From Desulfobacula sp. (GTDB lineage: Bacteria > Desulfobacterota > Desulfobacteria > Desulfobacterales > Desulfobacteraceae), in NCBI GenBank assembly GCA_013792075.1, contig VMSR01000119.1, positions 1-53,356 of the forward strand: a DNA stretch of 53,356 bases. The letters are read 5' to 3'. This document shows positions 9,410 to 17,754 of the stretch, piece by piece. The notes below the pieces were generated by a model. That model did not search any database and was not told the DNA's origin. It saw only the letters and a list, made by a program, of their open reading frames with translations. Numbering within the stretch: position 1 is the stretch's first letter; every line of letters begins with the position of its first letter. Position numbers and translations under genes: made by a program.

Positions 9410-9960
9410 TGAGGCGATTCGCCCGATATCTTACTGCCCTTTCCCGGGCCAATGCCTTAGGAGATAGGGTTGAATGGCTTTTTTACCCCGGCATGCTCCA
9501 GGAAAGCCGTGATAAATGGTGGGATGATTTTGGCAGACGTCCTTGTGCCCATGAAGGCATGGACATCTGTTTTTACAGAACAAAAACAAAAAAAATGAAG
9601 TGTCTTTCAAAGACCGCTCAGATTCCGGCCATGGACAATGGCGTTGTCTTAAATATCTGCAATGATTTTCTGGGCCAATCCCTTGTCGTGACCCATGGAA
9701 AGGAAACTTTTGGCTCTCCCGACGCAATTTTGGTATATTCCCACCTGGAAATACAAAAAAACATTACCCCCGGCAGCCGGATTGAAAAGGACCAGATTAT
9801 TGCCCGGGTATTTGACACAAGCCAAAAACAATCAAAGCTTTTGCCCCACCTGCATATTTCCTGTATAGAACTGATCGAAAAGACCCCTGTGGATGCGCTT
9901 AACTGGGCCCTGTTTGCAGATCGGGGGAAAATCAACCTGATCAATCCTGTTTTTATTTAA
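9409..9960 (+). CDS. M23-like (LytM-type) metallopeptidase domain protein
   Basis: The 183-residue protein shows the main features of an M23/LytM domain: HxxxD with His48 and Asp52, an Y-S-H-L segment with His112, and the closing HxH motif (His147, His149) in the context PHLHIS. Family members are zinc endopeptidases acting on peptidoglycan or catalytically inactive activators. No clear signal peptide is visible, unusual for a wall hydrolase, so a cytoplasmic or different substrate is possible. The start overlaps the CooT-like stop by one base. Confidence 0.7.
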   Translation: MRRFARYLTALSRANALGDRVEWLFYPGMLQESRDKWWDDFGRRPCAHEGMDICFYRTKTKKMKCLSKTAQIPAMDNGVVLNICNDFLGQSLVVTHGKETFGSPDAILVYSHLEIQKNITPGSRIEKDQIIARVFDTSQKQSKLLPHLHISCIELIEKTPVDALNWALFADRGKINLINPVFI

Positions 9961-10114
9961 ATTCTTTTTGCCGTGAATGCCATTAAGATCCAATATCCCC
10001 GGCAGCTTAATCCCAAAAGAAGAATTGAAAAAAACAAAAAATTAATCTATGATCACCCCAAAAATATAACTTACACTGAACCCATAACATTTACCCGTAA
10101 TATGGAGAGTATGA

Positions 10115-10513
10115 ATGAAAGCCATTAAAACCCTATTTTTGCTGATTGTACTGGGGCTGCTCGGCACACTTGTCTATCAGAATCTGGATTATTTCATGAC
10201 CCCGTCGGCACTGAACATTGATTTGAAAGTTTCCACCTGGCACTGGACAGCACCCTCCCTTCCCAACATCGCTTATTGGGGCATCTGTTTCGGATTGGGA
10301 CTTTTGGTAACGGGCGTAAAGGGCCTTTTTACGGCATTCCGCCTGGGAAGGGAGATAAAGGCCCAAGAGGGTCTGATTTCCAAAATGAAACAGGAAATCA
10401 ATGACCTGAAAATCAGACTGGATGTTTTTGTCCACGACCCCTATATCAAACAAGAGCTAAAAACGATTGCGGGTGGGGAGGCGGTGGATAAAAATGTTTC
10501 CTCCGACCTATAA
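10115..10513 (+). CDS. LapA-like (DUF1049) inner-membrane protein
   Basis: The 132-residue protein has an N-terminal hydrophobic segment (about residues 4-22), a second one (about 52-72) and then a charged stretch (about 80-105) likely to be a cytoplasmic coiled coil. This two-helix plus coiled-coil layout fits the LapA/YciS family, which in enterobacteria helps control lipopolysaccharide assembly. A GGAGAG ribosome site lies just before the ATG. The gene precedes mutS by 29 bases. Sequence similarity in this family is low, so the call is moderate. Confidence 0.6.
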   Translation: MKAIKTLFLLIVLGLLGTLVYQNLDYFMTPSALNIDLKVSTWHWTAPSLPNIAYWGICFGLGLLVTGVKGLFTAFRLGREIKAQEGLISKMKQEINDLKIRLDVFVHDPYIKQELKTIAGGEAVDKNVSSDL

Positions 10514-10542
10514 TAACCCCCTGCTGAACTGCATTTAACAAG

Positions 10543-13257
10543 GTGACGCCACAAAAACTTGACCAATCATCTGAAACAAAATCGTCCATGACCACACAAA
10601 AAAATACGCCCATGATGGAACAGTATCTGGCCATCAAAGAAAACCATAAAGATGCCATACTCTTTTATCGGATGGGGGATTTTTATGAAATGTTTCTTGA
10701 GGATGCAAAGAAGGCGGCTGCCATACTTGAGATTGCCCTGACCTCCAGAAATAAAAACGACAGCTCTCCCATTCCCATGTGCGGGGTACCTTTCCGGGCA
10801 GCAGACACCTATATTGCCAAACTCATTGAAAACGGCCTCAAAGTGGCGGTCTGTGACCAGGTGGAGGCTGCAGCCGAGGCCAAGGGGCTTGTCAAACGGG
10901 AAGTGGTCAGGGTCATTACCCCGGGAATGATTCTGAACGAATCCCTTCTGGACAAAAAATCCAATAATTTCCTGGTGGCCATCTCCAAGGTCAAGGATGC
11001 AGCAGGCCTTGCCTGCCTTGATATTTCCACCGGCGCCTTTAAGACCTGTCAGGTGGAAAGAACAGGAAACGCCATTCCCTTGTCCTTGATTGATGAAGCC
11101 TTGAAGCTGGATCCCAGGGAAATTCTCCTGCCGGCTTCCTTTGAAACGGACCCGGTCTACACCCCGCTGAAAAAGGCCTTTTCCACACGGCAGATCACCT
11201 ATCTTGAAAAAAGCCAATTCCAGGTGGAAGATGCCAGGGAACGACTGCAAAAAAAATTTAAAACCCGCAGTCTGGAGGGGTTTGGCATGGAAAATATGCC
11301 GGCTTCCATCTCGGCTGCCGGCGCCGTGATCTCCTATGTCCAGGATACCCAGATGCAGGATACCCAGCATATTTTTCAGATCATTCCCTATGATCTGAGA
11401 GACTTTTTAAAGATTGATGACCGATCCTGCAAAAACCTGGAGCTTTTGAACAATATCCAGACCCTGGACAAACGAGGGACCCTGATTTTTGTACTGGACA
11501 GGACGGTTACAGCCATGGGCGGCCGCCTTATCAAAAACTGGATACGATACCCCTTAATTGACCGGGATAAGATTGAGCAGCGCCTGGACTGTATCCAAGA
11601 ACTTCTGGCGGCATCCCATATCCACCAATTGCTGGTCACCCATTTAAAATCGGTCTATGACCTTGAGCGCCTGGGCAGCAAAATCTCCATGGGCCAGGGC
11701 AATGCAAGGGATCTGATTTCCCTTAAAAATTCCTTGCTAAAACTGCCCAACCTGTTTTCCGAACTTGCCCTGTTTAAACATCCCCTGTTGAACGGCAGCC
11801 GCCTTGAAAATCAGGCAGATCTGCTGACAGATCTTTTATCCCTTGCCAACCTCATCCATGAGACCATTCGGGAAGACAGCGTCCATGTCCTGAACGAAGG
11901 CAACCTGATCAAGGACGGCTACAGCCCGGAACTGGATGAACTGCTGTCCATCACCCGGGATGGAAAATCCTGGATTGCCAGGGCCGAGGCCACGGAAAAA
12001 GAGAGGACAAAATTATCTTCCCTGAAAATTAAATACAACAAGGTCTTTGGGTATTTCATCGAAGTGTCCCGGGCACAGTCCAGGGGGGTGCCGGATAATT
12101 ATGTCCGAAAGCAGACCCTTGTCAATGCCGAACGCTTTATTACCGACGAGATGAAAGAGGTGGAATCCACCATTTTAAATGCCCAGGACAAACGAAACTC
12201 CCTTGAATACGAGATTTTTTGTTCTGTCAGGGACCAGGTGGTGGAAAAGGCAGTTCTTATCCTGAAAATGGCGGATTTTCTGGCCGTCGTTGACACCCTC
12301 CAGGGACTTGCCCAGGCGGCATCGGAAAACGGATATGCCAAACCCAGCATAAACACTGAAAATTATATTGATATTGAAGACGGCAGGCATCCGGTGGTCG
12401 AAAAACTGATCACAGGCGAACGTTATGTTCCCAACTCCGTCCGCCTGGACAATGTGGACCACCAGCAATTGCTGATCACAGGACCCAATATGGCCGGCAA
12501 GTCAACGGTCTTAAGACAGGTTGCCCTGACCGTTCTCATGGCCCAGATGGGCTCCTTTGTGCCGGCAAAAAAAGCCAGCCTCTGCCTTACGGACAGAATT
12601 TTCACCCGGGTCGGTGCCCTGGACAACCTGTCCTCCGGACAAAGCACCTTTATGGTTGAAATGGAAGAAACCGCCAATATTGTCAACAACGCCACCCAGA
12701 ACAGCCTGGTCATCCTGGATGAAATCGGCCGGGGTACCAGTACCTATGACGGCATGAGCATTGCCTGGGCCGTGGCCGAATACCTGCACGATCTGAAAGG
12801 ACTTGGGGTAAAAACCTTATTTGCCACCCATTACCATGAATTGATCCGACTAGAGGAGATCAAACCCCGTATTAAAAACTATCATATTGCGGTCAAAGAA
12901 TTTAATGACAACATTATTTTTCTCAGACGCCTGGTAAGGGGCGGCACCAATAAAAGCTATGGAATACAGGTGGCGCGACTGGCAGGAGTGCCGGACCCTA
13001 TCATTGATTCCGCCAAAAAGGTCTTGTCCGCGATTGAACAGGAGAATAAGACAGAACAGCCCTTTTCTTTGCCAAAGGAATCGATAGAACCCAAAAAAAC
13101 CAGGAAAAAGAACCCAAGAGACAAAGGCCAGCTTGAATTGTTTGGAAACAGGGATATGCTGCTTCGGCAAATGCTGGAAAAAGCAGACATCTCCAATATG
13201 ACCCCTCTGGATGCCCTTATTTTTTTGAATGATCTGAAAAAAAAGGCAGTCTGCTAA
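10543..13257 (+). CDS. mutS: DNA mismatch repair protein MutS
   Basis: A full-length MutS of up to 904 residues. The mismatch-wedge motif F47-Y48-E49 is intact (GDFYEMF), followed by connector, lever and clamp regions. The ATPase domain has Walker A GPNMAGKST at about 647-655 and Walker B with the signature DEIGRGTSTYDG at about 725. The C-terminal tail has the usual charged linker and dimerisation segment. MutS binds mismatches and recruits MutL. The longest reading frame starts at a GTG; an in-frame ATG at 10588 (residue 16), just before the conserved TPMMEQYLAIK segment, is an equally likely start. The amidase gene follows after 3 bases. Confidence 0.97.
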   Translation: MTPQKLDQSSETKSSMTTQKNTPMMEQYLAIKENHKDAILFYRMGDFYEMFLEDAKKAAAILEIALTSRNKNDSSPIPMCGVPFRAADTYIAKLIENGLKVAVCDQVEAAAEAKGLVKREVVRVITPGMILNESLLDKKSNNFLVAISKVKDAAGLACLDISTGAFKTCQVERTGNAIPLSLIDEALKLDPREILLPASFETDPVYTPLKKAFSTRQITYLEKSQFQVEDARERLQKKFKTRSLEGFGMENMPASISAAGAVISYVQDTQMQDTQHIFQIIPYDLRDFLKIDDRSCKNLELLNNIQTLDKRGTLIFVLDRTVTAMGGRLIKNWIRYPLIDRDKIEQRLDCIQELLAASHIHQLLVTHLKSVYDLERLGSKISMGQGNARDLISLKNSLLKLPNLFSELALFKHPLLNGSRLENQADLLTDLLSLANLIHETIREDSVHVLNEGNLIKDGYSPELDELLSITRDGKSWIARAEATEKERTKLSSLKIKYNKVFGYFIEVSRAQSRGVPDNYVRKQTLVNAERFITDEMKEVESTILNAQDKRNSLEYEIFCSVRDQVVEKAVLILKMADFLAVVDTLQGLAQAASENGYAKPSINTENYIDIEDGRHPVVEKLITGERYVPNSVRLDNVDHQQLLITGPNMAGKSTVLRQVALTVLMAQMGSFVPAKKASLCLTDRIFTRVGALDNLSSGQSTFMVEMEETANIVNNATQNSLVILDEIGRGTSTYDGMSIAWAVAEYLHDLKGLGVKTLFATHYHELIRLEEIKPRIKNYHIAVKEFNDNIIFLRRLVRGGTNKSYGIQVARLAGVPDPIIDSAKKVLSAIEQENKTEQPFSLPKESIEPKKTRKKNPRDKGQLELFGNRDMLLRQMLEKADISNMTPLDALIFLNDLKKKAVC

Positions 13258-13260
13258 AAA

Positions 13261-15021
13261 ATGGAACGATTCCGGTCAATACCCAACGCCTGCATGATCA
13301 TTTGTATGATCCTCTGCATGGCGTGTTTCGCCACCCCGGGACAGGCCGATTCCGCCAAAGAAAAGTATCTGGATGCCGACAATTGTTTTAAAAAACTCAG
13401 AAACTCCACCCTGGAACGCCAGAAGATATCCGGATGGCTCAATTGCATTCATCAATATGAGACCATTTACAAAGACCACCCGGAAAGCTCCTGGGCACCT
13501 GCCGGAATGTACAAGGCAACAGAGCTGTATCTGCACCTGTTTAAATTATCCGGCAACATAATCCATCAGGATCAGGCCATGGACCTTATGGCCAGGATCA
13601 GAAACAGATACCCACAAAGTGCCTACAATGGAAAAGCAAATATTCTGCTCAAATCCCTTATTGACAGTCCCGATCCAAACCCCATAAAAACGATTCGTTC
13701 AAAAAAACAAACCACCCGCAATGAATCCCTGATAGATAAATTCAACCAAGAACAAACCCAGCAAGGCCCAGACAAACAGGATCAACCGGCTGAGAACACA
13801 CTCTCACCTGGAAAACAAGAACCGGAACCCGAGAATTCCCAAAGCCCCTCCAAAAAAAAGCCCCTAAAAGATACCCGGGTAACCGATCTAAGGTTCTGGT
13901 CCAATCCCGAGTATACCAGAATCGTGATCAACGCCTCTGATGAACGGGATTATTCCCATCGGCTTCTGAAAAAAGACCCCATCATAAACAAGCCCTACCA
14001 GCGGCTGTATATTGATATTGAAAATGCCCGCCTGGGCAAGGATGTTGCAGAGCAGATGCCCATCAATGACGACCTGTTAAACCAGGCAAGGGCCGGCCAA
14101 TACCTGCCCCATACCGTCCGTGTGGTGGTGGACATCAAATCATTTGAAAATTATAAAATCTTTTCGTTAAAAGACCCGTTCAGAATTATCATTGATGTCT
14201 GGGGAAAGGGCTCCAACGGGGCTCCATTGGAACCTTCCCTTGCCCAGAAAGATTCCGGCAAAAAACCGGATAAAACCTCCCGCTTAACCACGGACAATCT
14301 CAAATCTTCTGATATTGCCCGGCAGCTGGCCCTGGGTGTGAGAAAAATTATTATTGATCCTGGCCACGGAGGAACGGACCCGGGTGCTCCCGGATATATC
14401 AAGGGTGTATGGGAGAAGGATATTGTTCTCAAACTGGCTTTGAATCTGGCCCAAAAACTTAGGGATCGGCTCAAGTGCACCGTGGAGCTGACCCGTTCGA
14501 CGGACATAAAACTGACCCTTGAAGAACGAACGGCCATGGCCAATACCAGGCGGGCGGATCTGTTTATCTCCATGCACTGCAATGCCGCCCAGAACAAAAA
14601 TTTGACCGGTTTTGAAACCTATATATTGAATCTGGCAACCGATGAACAGGCCATTGCTGTGGCTGCAAGGGAAAATGCCACCTCCAAAAAAAATATTTCC
14701 GACCTTGAGTATATCCTAAGCGATTTGATGAAGCATGCAAAAATCGAAGAGTCAACCCGGCTGGCCAATGATGTTCATAAGGCCATGATCCGGGGGATGA
14801 AAAAAAAGCATTCAAACATAAATGATCTGGGTGTCAAGCAGGCACCCTTTTATGTTCTCCTGGGTGCCAGAATGCCCTCCATTCTCATTGAAGCCTCCTT
14901 TATCAGCAACCAGACAGAATGCAAAAGATTGTTGACCGAATCCTATAGAAATGACATCTGCACCGCCATTACCGACGGAATTGAAAAATACATTGATGCA
15001 ACCAACCCCAGACAATTATAA
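13261..15021 (+). CDS. N-acetylmuramoyl-L-alanine amidase with AMIN domain (AmiC-like)
   Basis: The 586-residue periplasmic cell-wall hydrolase has an N-terminal signal peptide (about residues 1-29), a helical repeat-like region, a Lys/Pro/Gln-rich linker, an AMIN domain (about 200-315) that in the family targets septal peptidoglycan, and a C-terminal amidase_3 domain. The zinc ligands His369 (DPGHGG), Glu385 (WEKD) and His439 (SMHCNA) and the catalytic Glu544 (LIEASFISN) are all present. It cleaves the bond between MurNAc and the stem peptide. It begins right after mutS and is probably co-transcribed with it. The extra N-terminal helical region is longer than in E. coli AmiC. Confidence 0.93.
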   Translation: MERFRSIPNACMIICMILCMACFATPGQADSAKEKYLDADNCFKKLRNSTLERQKISGWLNCIHQYETIYKDHPESSWAPAGMYKATELYLHLFKLSGNIIHQDQAMDLMARIRNRYPQSAYNGKANILLKSLIDSPDPNPIKTIRSKKQTTRNESLIDKFNQEQTQQGPDKQDQPAENTLSPGKQEPEPENSQSPSKKKPLKDTRVTDLRFWSNPEYTRIVINASDERDYSHRLLKKDPIINKPYQRLYIDIENARLGKDVAEQMPINDDLLNQARAGQYLPHTVRVVVDIKSFENYKIFSLKDPFRIIIDVWGKGSNGAPLEPSLAQKDSGKKPDKTSRLTTDNLKSSDIARQLALGVRKIIIDPGHGGTDPGAPGYIKGVWEKDIVLKLALNLAQKLRDRLKCTVELTRSTDIKLTLEERTAMANTRRADLFISMHCNAAQNKNLTGFETYILNLATDEQAIAVAARENATSKKNISDLEYILSDLMKHAKIEESTRLANDVHKAMIRGMKKKHSNINDLGVKQAPFYVLLGARMPSILIEASFISNQTECKRLLTESYRNDICTAITDGIEKYIDATNPRQL

Positions 15022-15057
15022 CCCACCACTTATAATGACCAAAAAAAGGAGAGAATC

Positions 15058-15846
15058 ATGTCTTTTGAAAACATTATCCTTGAGGAAAAAAACAACATTG
15101 CCACTATATTTTTTAACAGACCCAAAGCCCTGAATGCACTTAACAATGCCCTTTTTGACGAACTGGACATGGCCCTTGACCGGGTAAGGGAAAACAGTGA
15201 TATCCGGGTGCTTATTCTCACGGGTGCGGGAGAAAAAGCCTTTGTGGCCGGTGCCGACATTTCTGAGTTGGTAAAAATGAATCCCCTCCAGGCCAAATTT
15301 TTCTCAAGAAAAGGCCAGAAAATCTTTTCAAAAATTGAAGACCTGCCCATCCCGGCCATTGCAGCGGTAAATGGCTTTGCCCTGGGGGGAGGAAGCGAAG
15401 CTGCCCTGGCCTGTGATTTTATCTATGCCTCGGACCGGGCTGTCTTTGGCCTGCCGGAAATAAACCTGGGCTTGATCCCGGGATTTGGCGGCACCCAGCG
15501 CCTTGCAAGACTTGTGGGAAACAACCGGGCCAAAGAATTGGTTTTTACCGGGAAAAATATCAAGGCAGATGAAGCCCTTGCCCTGGGAATTGTCAATCGC
15601 GTCTGTGCCCATGAAAGCCTGATGGACGAAGTTCTGAAAACAGCCAACCTGATTGCCTCCAAAGGGAAAGTGGCCCTGAGAGCCGCCAAGGAGGTCATCC
15701 AAAACGGAACCGCCGTTAATCTTGAGATCGGCTGCAGGATTGAAAATGACGGTTTCGGCATTGCAATGGTCAGTGAAGATGCCAAGGAAGGTACCAGCGC
15801 CTTTCTGGAAAAACGAAAACCCGTGTTCAAAGGAGAGCTCAACTAA
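15058..15846 (+). CDS. Enoyl-CoA hydratase / crotonase family protein
   Basis: The 262-residue protein is a typical crotonase. It has the oxyanion-hole segment with AGADISEL near residues 64-71, the NGFALGGGSE helix and the PEINLGLIPGFGGTQRL segment with the catalytic-type Glu. It ends with FLEKRKPVFKG as in 3-hydroxybutyryl-CoA dehydratases and enoyl-CoA hydratases. It most likely hydrates a short-chain trans-2-enoyl-CoA. An AAGGAGAG site precedes the ATG. The next gene is a phenylacetate-CoA-ligase-like enzyme 33 bases on, so the pair may serve fatty or aromatic acid oxidation. Confidence 0.88.
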   Translation: MSFENIILEEKNNIATIFFNRPKALNALNNALFDELDMALDRVRENSDIRVLILTGAGEKAFVAGADISELVKMNPLQAKFFSRKGQKIFSKIEDLPIPAIAAVNGFALGGGSEAALACDFIYASDRAVFGLPEINLGLIPGFGGTQRLARLVGNNRAKELVFTGKNIKADEALALGIVNRVCAHESLMDEVLKTANLIASKGKVALRAAKEVIQNGTAVNLEIGCRIENDGFGIAMVSEDAKEGTSAFLEKRKPVFKGELN

Positions 15847-15879
15847 AAGCTCCCAAATTACCCTAGTAAGGATCCCTAT

Positions 15880-17184
15880 ATGCCCATTTACAACAAAAAT
15901 TTTGAAACCATGCCAAGAAAAGGCATTGAGGCGCTCCAGCTTCAAAGACTTCAAGCAACGGTTGAACGGATTTATGCAAGTGTTCCCTTTTACAAAACAG
16001 CCTTTGACAAGGCCCACATAAAACCCAAAGACATAAAAAGCCTTGCCGATCTTCAACGGCTGCCCTTTACCAACAAACAAGATTTACGGGACAACTATCC
16101 CTATGATATGTTTGCCGTTCCCATGGAAGATATTGTCAGAATACACGCCTCCTCCGGCACCACCGGCAAACCGACGGTTGTCGGCTATACCCAGAACGAC
16201 ATCAATACCTGGGCCGAACTCATGGCCCGAAGTTTTTCAGCAGCCGGTGCCACCCGCAAGGATATCATTCACAATGCCTTTGGATACGGACTTTTTACAG
16301 GGGGCATCGGCGCCCACTATGGGGCGGAAAAATTAGGCGCTTCGGTCATTCCGGTTTCCGGTGGGAATACCAAACGCCAGATCACCATTATGCAGGATTT
16401 CAAACCCACCATCCTCTGCGGTACGCCCTCTTATATTCTGCACCTTGCCGAAGTGGCCCAGGAGATGGGGGTTGACTTTAAGGACCTTCAGTTTAAAGCG
16501 GGTATTTTCGGTGCAGAACCCTGGACGGAAAATATGCGCTCAGAACTGGAGGCAAAACTGCATTTAAGAGCAATTGACATTTACGGTTTGAGCGAAGTCA
16601 TGGGACCCGGGGTCTCCATCGAATGTTATGAAGAACAAAAGGGTCTCCATGTTTTTGAAGATCATTTTATTGTTGAAATCATTGATCCGGAAACAGGCAA
16701 CCTCCTTCCCCACGGGGAAACAGGAGAGCTGGTTTTTACCGCCATCACCAAGGAAGCCTTTCCTGTCATCCGGTACCGCACCAAGGACATTACCTCCCTG
16801 AACCCTGTCCCCTGTACCTGCGGCCGAACCCATATCCGGATGAACAAACCCTCGGGGCGAACCGATGACATGCTTATTATCAGGGGCGTTAATGTGTTCC
16901 CCTCTCAGATCGAAAGCGTTCTCATGGAGACCAAAGAAATCCTCCCCCATTATCAGCTGGTGGTGGATAGAAAAGACAACCTGGACACCCTGACCGTAAA
17001 GGTTGAAATTGATGATCAATTGTTCAGGGACGACATCAAGAGCCTCCAGAAAATGGAAAACCGTATTTCCAGCGATATTAAAGAATATCTGGGTGTATCG
17101 GCAAAGGTTACGCTTGTGGAACCCAAAACCATCCAAAGGAGTCAAGGCAAAGCAATCAGGGTCATTGACAACCGAAAACTATAA
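15880..17184 (+). CDS. Phenylacetate-CoA ligase family protein (PaaK-like)
   Basis: The 434-residue protein matches PaaK-type adenylate-forming ligases in length. It has the SSGTTGKPT phosphate loop at 91-99, the YGLSE motif, a YRTKDI segment and a C-terminal GR(T)DDM hinge. It should activate phenylacetate or another aryl or short acid with ATP and CoA. In anaerobes such ligases often sit beside an ACT-domain protein, as here, and can be linked to indolepyruvate/aryl-pyruvate oxidoreductases, which are not in this window. The substrate is therefore uncertain. Confidence 0.88.
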   Translation: MPIYNKNFETMPRKGIEALQLQRLQATVERIYASVPFYKTAFDKAHIKPKDIKSLADLQRLPFTNKQDLRDNYPYDMFAVPMEDIVRIHASSGTTGKPTVVGYTQNDINTWAELMARSFSAAGATRKDIIHNAFGYGLFTGGIGAHYGAEKLGASVIPVSGGNTKRQITIMQDFKPTILCGTPSYILHLAEVAQEMGVDFKDLQFKAGIFGAEPWTENMRSELEAKLHLRAIDIYGLSEVMGPGVSIECYEEQKGLHVFEDHFIVEIIDPETGNLLPHGETGELVFTAITKEAFPVIRYRTKDITSLNPVPCTCGRTHIRMNKPSGRTDDMLIIRGVNVFPSQIESVLMETKEILPHYQLVVDRKDNLDTLTVKVEIDDQLFRDDIKSLQKMENRISSDIKEYLGVSAKVTLVEPKTIQRSQGKAIRVIDNRKL

Positions 17185-17203
17185 ACTTAAGAGGAGAACC
17201 CAA

Positions 17204-17635
17204 ATGCTGGCAGAACAGATATCCATATTTATTGAAAACAAAGAGGGCCGGCTGGCAGAGGTCACTGCGATCCTGAGGGATGCCAACGTGAATATCCGGG
17301 CGCTGTCCCTGGCCGACACAACGGATTTTGGCGTCTTACGCCTGATTGTAAATGACAATGATGCCGCCGAAAAAGCCCTTAAAAAAGAAGGTTTTACCGT
17401 GGGAAGGACCCAGGTGCTTGCCGTTGAAGTCAATGATGAGCCCGGTGGGCTCAATAAGGTCTTGGATCCATTGTGTGAGCAGGATGTCAATGTGGAATAC
17501 ATGTACGCATTTGCAAATCCCCAGTGCAAAAATGCCATCATGATATTCCGGTTTGATGATCCTGTAAAAGCCTTGGAAATCCTGGCAGAAAAATCAATCA
17601 AGGTGATTTCGGGTGAAGAAATCAGCAACCTTTAA
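17204..17635 (+). CDS. Tandem ACT-domain protein
   Basis: This 143-residue protein consists of two ACT modules (about 1-68 and 70-140); the first begins LAEQISIFIENKEGRLAEV and the second LAVEVNDEPGGLNKVL. ACT pairs bind small ligands, often amino acids, and regulate a partner enzyme. It follows the PaaK-like ligase by 19 bases and is probably its regulatory partner. The start was set at the ATG at 17204, which has a GAGGAG ribosome site; the open frame runs further upstream only inside the ligase gene. Confidence 0.85.
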   Translation: MLAEQISIFIENKEGRLAEVTAILRDANVNIRALSLADTTDFGVLRLIVNDNDAAEKALKKEGFTVGRTQVLAVEVNDEPGGLNKVLDPLCEQDVNVEYMYAFANPQCKNAIMIFRFDDPVKALEILAEKSIKVISGEEISNL

Positions 17636-17650
17636 AGAATAATTAAATTT

Positions 17651-17718
17651 CACCATGAAGACCCGGAAGGTGCATGAAAGTAAAAAACTCAACTTTCGGA
17701 CCAAAGGGCTTCATGGTG
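17651..17718. terminator. Long inverted repeat between convergent genes, possible terminator
   Basis: CACCATGAAG at 17651-17660 pairs perfectly with CTTCATGGTG at 17709-17718. Inside lies a second pairing (GAAAGT at 17676-17681 with ACTTTC at 17692-17697). The element sits between the converging ACT gene and the sensor kinase gene. It could end transcription from both sides, but no clean U-tract follows on either strand. Confidence 0.4.
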
Positions 17719-17754
17719 ACTGAATAGAAAACTTAAAAAAAGCAATCCAGTATT

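Noticed and set aside
10567-11370. 267-codon minus-strand frame at the 5' end of mutS
   Set aside because: The opposite strand encodes the conserved MutS N-terminal domains; the antisense translation is low in recognisable structure.
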